From JANMDU01 sp043777675 (GTDB lineage Bacteria > Pseudomonadota > Gammaproteobacteria > Burkholderiales > Burkholderiaceae_C), in NCBI GenBank assembly GCA_043777675.1, contig JAYWHR010000003.1, positions 1 through 64,000 of the forward strand: a DNA stretch of 64,000 nt. The letters run 5' to 3'. The notes beneath the pieces are model-generated. The model saw only the letters and a list, made by a program, of their open reading frames with translations. It ran no database searches and had not been told where the DNA came from. Numbering within the stretch: the first letter of the stretch is position 1; each line of letters starts with the position of its first letter. The translations under genes were made by a program, and so were the position numbers. Below, in pieces: positions 60,714 through 64,000 of the stretch.

Positions 60714-61775
60714 TCACGTATTGTGTAGTTGCTTCATCGCTAGCCGCTGCATGTGCTGGCGCAGACGTTGTAAGCCGAGATCGTGCTCGTATTGCTTCTC
60801 ACGCAAATTCGCATCTGGCTCCATAGCTTCGAGCATCACGCGATCTTGTTCCAACACATTCCAATGGCGGCTCTCTAGGCGATTGCGATAGAGGAAGCGC
60901 CAAGCATCGCGCTGCCAGCCTTGCACTTTTCGGCAGCGCCAAAAAAATACAGCCGTGGCTGCACTCTGGCCGGGCACGATGATGGGCGCGAATGCACCGA
61001 TGATGGAAAAGCTGCCACCGGGCCCGCCGGTTTTTGGATAGGGAATTTCAAGGCGCATCCAGTGCACGCCGGTATCGGCCCATTCCGTCCAATCGAAATT
61101 CACATCGCGCTGGCCGTCTTTCTCAAACACGAAGCCTTGCGGCGTGTTGCGCAGTTTGAATTTCGCTGAAATGTCGCCCTCGCTCATGCTGTGGCTCATC
61201 TTGTGTAAAAAGCTGCCGTGCATCGGATCCATCACGTTGTCGATCACGTATCGGTAGTCGCCTGCCCATTCGACGTAGCAGAGGAAATTGCTCCAAGTTG
61301 TATCGTCAGTGATTTCGGGCGGCAGATCAAGCGGCGGCGCTTCGTCGATATTGCTCGCGCTGTTAAAGAGCCACACGGCGCCAGCCGCTTCTTTCACATG
61401 AAAGCCAAGTGTGGCGCGAGAATTTTCCAGTGGGCAACCTGGGCTGGCCGGTACTTTTGTCACCATGCCATCGCAGCGCACTTCAATGCCGTGATACGGG
61501 CAGGCGAGGCGATCGCCTAAATTCACGCCCATTGAAAGCGGCGCGCCGCGATGCGGGCAATGGTCTTCCAATGCATGGGCAACACCAGCGCTGTCACGCC
61601 ACATCGCGAGCTTGTAGCCCAGCCTTCTGAGCGCGCGAGGCTTATCAGTGATCCAATCGCTCGGGCAGATCGGATACCAAAGATTTTTCAGGCCTTTTTC
61701 GAGGGCGGCGCTGATATCGGCTTTGGTGGGGGCTGCTTTAGGGGCAGGTTTGATAGGGATCACAGTTTCAGTCAT
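60714..61775 (-). CDS. Rieske [2Fe-2S] ring-hydroxylating oxygenase alpha subunit
   Basis: A 353-residue oxygenase. The Rieske cluster ligands are CPHRGAP (Cys, His) and CPYHGIEV (Cys, His), about residues 69-96. The mononuclear iron site is NVMDPMHGSFLH. It is shorter than classical aromatic dioxygenase large subunits and fits the family that demethylates or hydroxylates aromatic acids together with a separate reductase, not seen here. Third in a minus-strand cluster with a VOC dioxygenase and a small HTH protein. Confidence 0.9.
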   Translation of the reverse strand: MTETVIPIKPAPKAAPTKADISAALEKGLKNLWYPICPSDWITDKPRALRRLGYKLAMWRDSAGVAHALEDHCPHRGAPLSMGVNLGDRLACPYHGIEVRCDGMVTKVPASPGCPLENSRATLGFHVKEAAGAVWLFNSASNIDEAPPLDLPPEITDDTTWSNFLCYVEWAGDYRYVIDNVMDPMHGSFLHKMSHSMSEGDISAKFKLRNTPQGFVFEKDGQRDVNFDWTEWADTGVHWMRLEIPYPKTGGPGGSFSIIGAFAPIIVPGQSAATAVFFWRCRKVQGWQRDAWRFLYRNRLESRHWNVLEQDRVMLEAMEPDANLREKQYEHDLGLQRLRQHMQRLAMKQLHNT

Positions 61776-61828
61776 GTCGTGCTCCGGTTGGGATGTTGAC
61801 TGGGGAAGAGGTTGAGAAATTCAAAATG

Positions 61829-61975
61829 CCGGACGCAGAAGACGCAGAGGTTACGCAGAAGAAATACCAAAAAAGAAAAAGACAATGTGGTTTCGTTTGA
61901 ACTTGCCAAAACATGCTTTGTATAGGTCTTCTTCTGCGTCTTCTGCATACCTTTGGCTGTTTTTTCTGCGTCCGG
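61829..61975. repeat. 147-bp inverted-repeat element
   Basis: CCGGACGCAGAA (61829-61840) and TTCTGCGTCCGG (61964-61975) are perfect terminal inverted repeats. A second perfect pair, GCAGAAGACGCAG (61835-61847) and CTGCGTCTTCTGC (61934-61946), lies inside. The middle is A-rich. It fills the gap between the HTH and Rieske genes and looks like a miniature palindromic element; it carries no gene. Confidence 0.65.
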
Positions 61976-61986
61976 TCTTCGTATTT

Positions 61987-62214
61987 TTATGCAAGTGACA
62001 AACGCTTGAGTTCAGCAGAAAAGCTCTCTGCCGTCCAAGTTTGTCCATTCGGCGCTAAAAGACCGCTTTGGTTAAGATGCGTGACGAGTTGATTCAACTC
62101 CCAGTGCCCTTGGCCGAAGGCGCGTTCCATGGCGTCGCCGAGTAAGATTTCGTATTGGCTGGGCTCGCGCTTGCGGGCTTGATGGGGGTTGACGTAGAGC
62201 GGATCCATCTTCAT
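61987..62214 (-). CDS. Small recombinase-like helix-turn-helix protein
   Basis: A 75-residue protein that starts at ATG 62214 behind AGGAG. The second half (ELNQLVTHLNQSGLLAPNG, QTWTAESFSAEL) resembles the short helix-turn-helix of serine recombinases, but no catalytic domain is present. Such small proteins recur between Rieske oxygenase and VOC genes in Burkholderiales. Role unknown, perhaps regulatory. Confidence 0.75.
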   Translation of the reverse strand: MKMDPLYVNPHQARKREPSQYEILLGDAMERAFGQGHWELNQLVTHLNQSGLLAPNGQTWTAESFSAELKRLSLA

Positions 62215-62223
62215 ATTTGCTCC

Positions 62224-62280
62224 TGATTTGATAGCTATTTGCGCATATTTTATGCCGGCTAGGGACGCTTTTCGCTCAAA
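62224..62280 (+). repeat. Dispersed ~60-bp repeat, copy 11 (supplies a stop codon)
   Basis: TGATTTGATAGCTATTTGCG then CATATTTTATGCCGGCTAGG. The stop codon and last residues of the VOC gene on the other strand (KRP-stop) lie inside it, and it fills the gap to the next gene. Confidence 0.82.
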
Positions 62281-63248
62281 AATTGGCTACTCGCTTGCAC
62301 TTGAGGCTGCCTGCGTGTGTTGCCGTCGATGCCGCCGTCAATCGCCCATTCGGCAAAAACTGTGGGGCCAGGCGTGAATTCGCGGGGCTGCCAATCAGCC
62401 GTCAAATGATCTTCATCCGCGTTGTATTCAATCAAGCCGCCCGCTGGGCATTCAAAATACCAAAAATACGCGCTCGATATCGGATGGCGGCCGGGCCCAA
62501 GCTGCGTCTTCCAGCCCGCGCGACTCATGGCTAGCCCGCCGCCGAAAACTTCATGGATATCGCGCACAGTAAACGCGATGTGGTTCAAGCCGCGCTTGGA
62601 TTTACCATCCGCGCCGGGCGGCAATTGCAGCAAAAACACATCGTGATGCCCGCCGGTGGCGCTACAACGCAAGAACGTACCACGGCCGGGATAGCTGTCG
62701 GAGAGCACGAAGCCGAGTGCTTGGTAAAACTCGGTAGCCTCTTTCAAGCAATCCGTGAAGAGCACGACATGGCCGATTTCTACCGGCGTGGCGCGCTCAT
62801 AAACGGGCGACGGTGAATTGATACGCTGCTCAGCGCCATACGGATTACTCGGTGAGCCTTGGATGGATACCTCACGCTGCTGGGTAACGCGGAAGGTGAG
62901 CTTCAAGCCGTGCGGGTCGTAAATAGAAAAATCTTTAAGTTCGCTATTATTTTCATAGCTGTCTGCGCAATGGATACGACGGCTAGTCATCGATTTAAGC
63001 AATAAATGAAGGCTTGCGTTATCCTTTAATCCCCACACCACCTCACGCAAGCTAGCCCCAAGCTCCATTTGACCGTCGGTGCCGGCGTCAGCTAAAGTTT
63101 TAACGCTCACCCGGGCGCCAGAGAGTGTTTCGAACTGTGCCTCTCCATCTGAACCGGTCAGTTCGGTTAAGCCCCAATCCACAAAAAAACGAAGAGACAC
63201 ATCGAGCTGGTTAGTAGCATATGTAATTTGGTCAATCCCAAGAATCAT
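62259..63248 (-). CDS. VOC-family (extradiol-type) dioxygenase
   Basis: A 329-residue protein with two vicinal-oxygen-chelate modules. The second holds the probable iron triad: His in IGHVVLFT, His in LNHIAFTV and Glu in LIEYNAD. The first module has lost the equivalent His (GIDQITYAT), as in type I extradiol dioxygenases. It could cleave a catechol made by the Rieske enzyme downstream. ATG 63248 is preceded by GGAGA. Residues KRP and the stop come from dispersed-repeat copy 11. Confidence 0.85.
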   Translation of the reverse strand: MILGIDQITYATNQLDVSLRFFVDWGLTELTGSDGEAQFETLSGARVSVKTLADAGTDGQMELGASLREVVWGLKDNASLHLLLKSMTSRRIHCADSYENNSELKDFSIYDPHGLKLTFRVTQQREVSIQGSPSNPYGAEQRINSPSPVYERATPVEIGHVVLFTDCLKEATEFYQALGFVLSDSYPGRGTFLRCSATGGHHDVFLLQLPPGADGKSKRGLNHIAFTVRDIHEVFGGGLAMSRAGWKTQLGPGRHPISSAYFWYFECPAGGLIEYNADEDHLTADWQPREFTPGPTVFAEWAIDGGIDGNTRRQPQVQASSQFLSEKRP

Positions 63249-63273
63249 GAATGAAAGTCTCCAAATGTTCTCA

Positions 63274-63396
63274 TCAAGCCCGCATGAGCCGCGCCGTCGC
63301 CGAGTCATACTCGCTGACAAGCACCCACATAGCGCTCTCAAAAGTCTGCAAGCGTGCGACATCAGTAGCCTGATCTACGGGTACTTGATTTGTCAT
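63274..63396 (-). CDS. 40-residue ORF coupled to the upstream unknown gene
   Basis: Starts at an ATG that overlaps the stop of the gene before it (ATGA) and ends 25 bp before the VOC start. It reads MTNQVPVDQATDVARLQTFE and continues for 20 more residues, acidic and helical, with no membrane segment. No family is recognised. The coupling and tight spacing are the only arguments that it is real; it could also be a remnant. Confidence 0.4.
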   Translation of the reverse strand: MTNQVPVDQATDVARLQTFESAMWVLVSEYDSATARLMRA

Positions 63397-64000
63397 ACCT
63401 GCGCTGTCATTGAATTTTGAGCAATAAAAGCCGCGAGCGCTTCGTGTATCAACGGTTTCAACACTTCTTCAGAGTATTCAACATCTGACAAACCAACCAG
63501 CAATCGCCGAGCGCATTTCACCTCATTCGTCTCGGGCTCGGCTATCAATGCATCTAGCCATTCCTCAAAACCGTTTTCTCTTTCAGAGGCGCTAAACACC
63601 TTGCACCGGTGCTGTTCAATCAGACTCGCTATTTCGGGTGTGCGCAAACTTTTTAGGGTGTCTCCATCAACAGTGAGGCAATCGACGACTGGCAAGTTCA
63701 CCGCAATGTGTAGGTTGTCCATTTGCTTGGATGTTCCAAAATTCACATTGAACTTGCTCTCCGCAGTCTTTTGATCAGCTTTGATCCATCGGAAAAGAAC
63801 CCCACCTTGCAATGCAGCAAGTATTTTTATCACCGGAAAAGCATTGAGGCCGCTTTTTTTGACTGTCTTCAATAAACCGTTCAAGGCGCAATAACGTTCA
63901 AGCTTGTCATTGCTTCCGAAAGTCATGTGCGTTGCAATTTTCCCGTAAACGTTTTTTGGAAAATTCGGCCAATCAATTGGGATAGATTGAGCATCATCAA
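63393..64000 (-). CDS. Unknown protein, 5' end beyond the window
   Basis: The frame is open from the right window edge to the stop at 63393, giving at least 201 residues. An internal ATG at 63926 exists, but the sequence before it (IPIDWPNFPKNVYGKIATH) looks like coding sequence continuous with it, so I treat the gene as partial. The C-terminal part is soluble and rich in Leu, Glu and Ala. No motif or family is recognised. It heads the cluster leading to the VOC, HTH and Rieske genes. Confidence 0.6.
   Translation of the reverse strand, partial: DDAQSIPIDWPNFPKNVYGKIATHMTFGSNDKLERYCALNGLLKTVKKSGLNAFPVIKILAALQGGVLFRWIKADQKTAESKFNVNFGTSKQMDNLHIAVNLPVVDCLTVDGDTLKSLRTPEIASLIEQHRCKVFSASERENGFEEWLDALIAEPETNEVKCARRLLVGLSDVEYSEEVLKPLIHEALAAFIAQNSMTAQV

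Noticed and set aside
1..64000. CRISPR arrays, rRNA genes, complete IS elements or prophage modules
   Set aside because: I looked for regularly spaced repeats, transposase or integrase frames and phage structural genes on both strands and saw none.

Overview
The window looks like chromosome of a betaproteobacterium of the order Burkholderiales, most likely family Comamonadaceae. The reasons are the sucC-sucD-terC block, the GshA type, the MFS-ssb arrangement, the Rieske/recombinase-like-HTH/VOC cluster and a dispersed repeat of about 60 bp (core GCGCATATTCTATGCCGGC) of a kind I associate with Comamonadaceae. The genus cannot be fixed from the sequence alone. No rRNA, tRNA, CRISPR array or intact insertion sequence was seen.

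Layout. 0-7.2 kb: a broken MTA/SAH nucleosidase diverges from a CerR-type TetR regulator and a three-gene RND efflux operon (outer-membrane factor, adaptor, pump), with a 20-bp palindrome between them. 7.2-14.9 kb: a carbohydrate ABC importer operon (binding protein, two permeases, ATPase) ending in a GH31 glycosidase, with a divergent CE15-like esterase. 14.9-24.6 kb: a diiron ferritin-like protein and a MerR-B12 (LitR/CarH-type) regulator face a long operon of lipid-modification type (FAD oxidoreductase, DUF1365, CFA-type methyltransferase, chalcone-isomerase-like protein, MFS, DUF3833 lipoprotein, SDR, NTF2-like). 24.6-30 kb: a NicX-like dioxygenase, flavin reductase, EamA exporter, ubiA, ssb and an MFS transporter. 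30.3-34.9 kb: a liv-type ABC importer.

35.1-38.45 kb is an AT-richer accessory island: a two-gene candidate defence unit (two-TM protein plus DUF262-like/HNH nuclease), a structured inverted-repeat element, a VapBC module, and a HigBA remnant in which the toxin is reduced to a stub. A 28-bp direct repeat brackets the toxin-antitoxin part. 38.5-41.8 kb: two divergent TerC-type membrane proteins, each behind its own yybP-ykoY (manganese) riboswitch, then a small conserved protein and an EF-hand protein.

42-64 kb: a zinc metallopeptidase, gshA, pgk, then a signalling block on the minus strand (CHASE2 Ser/Thr kinase, PP2C phosphatase, FHA protein, CHASE2 adenylate cyclase, cyclic-nucleotide phosphodiesterase, GAF/MshEN secretion ATPase). 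After it come a third TerC protein, sucCD, argC, a cyclic-nucleotide-binding protein, and an aromatic-oxidation cluster (Rieske oxygenase, small HTH protein, VOC dioxygenase) behind a partial unknown gene and a 40-codon ORF coupled to it.

The most striking pattern is the dispersed repeat. Twelve copies were found, six of them inside reading frames. All four sense copies are read in one frame and both antisense copies in one frame. Two sense copies supply the hydrophobic core of a signal peptide.
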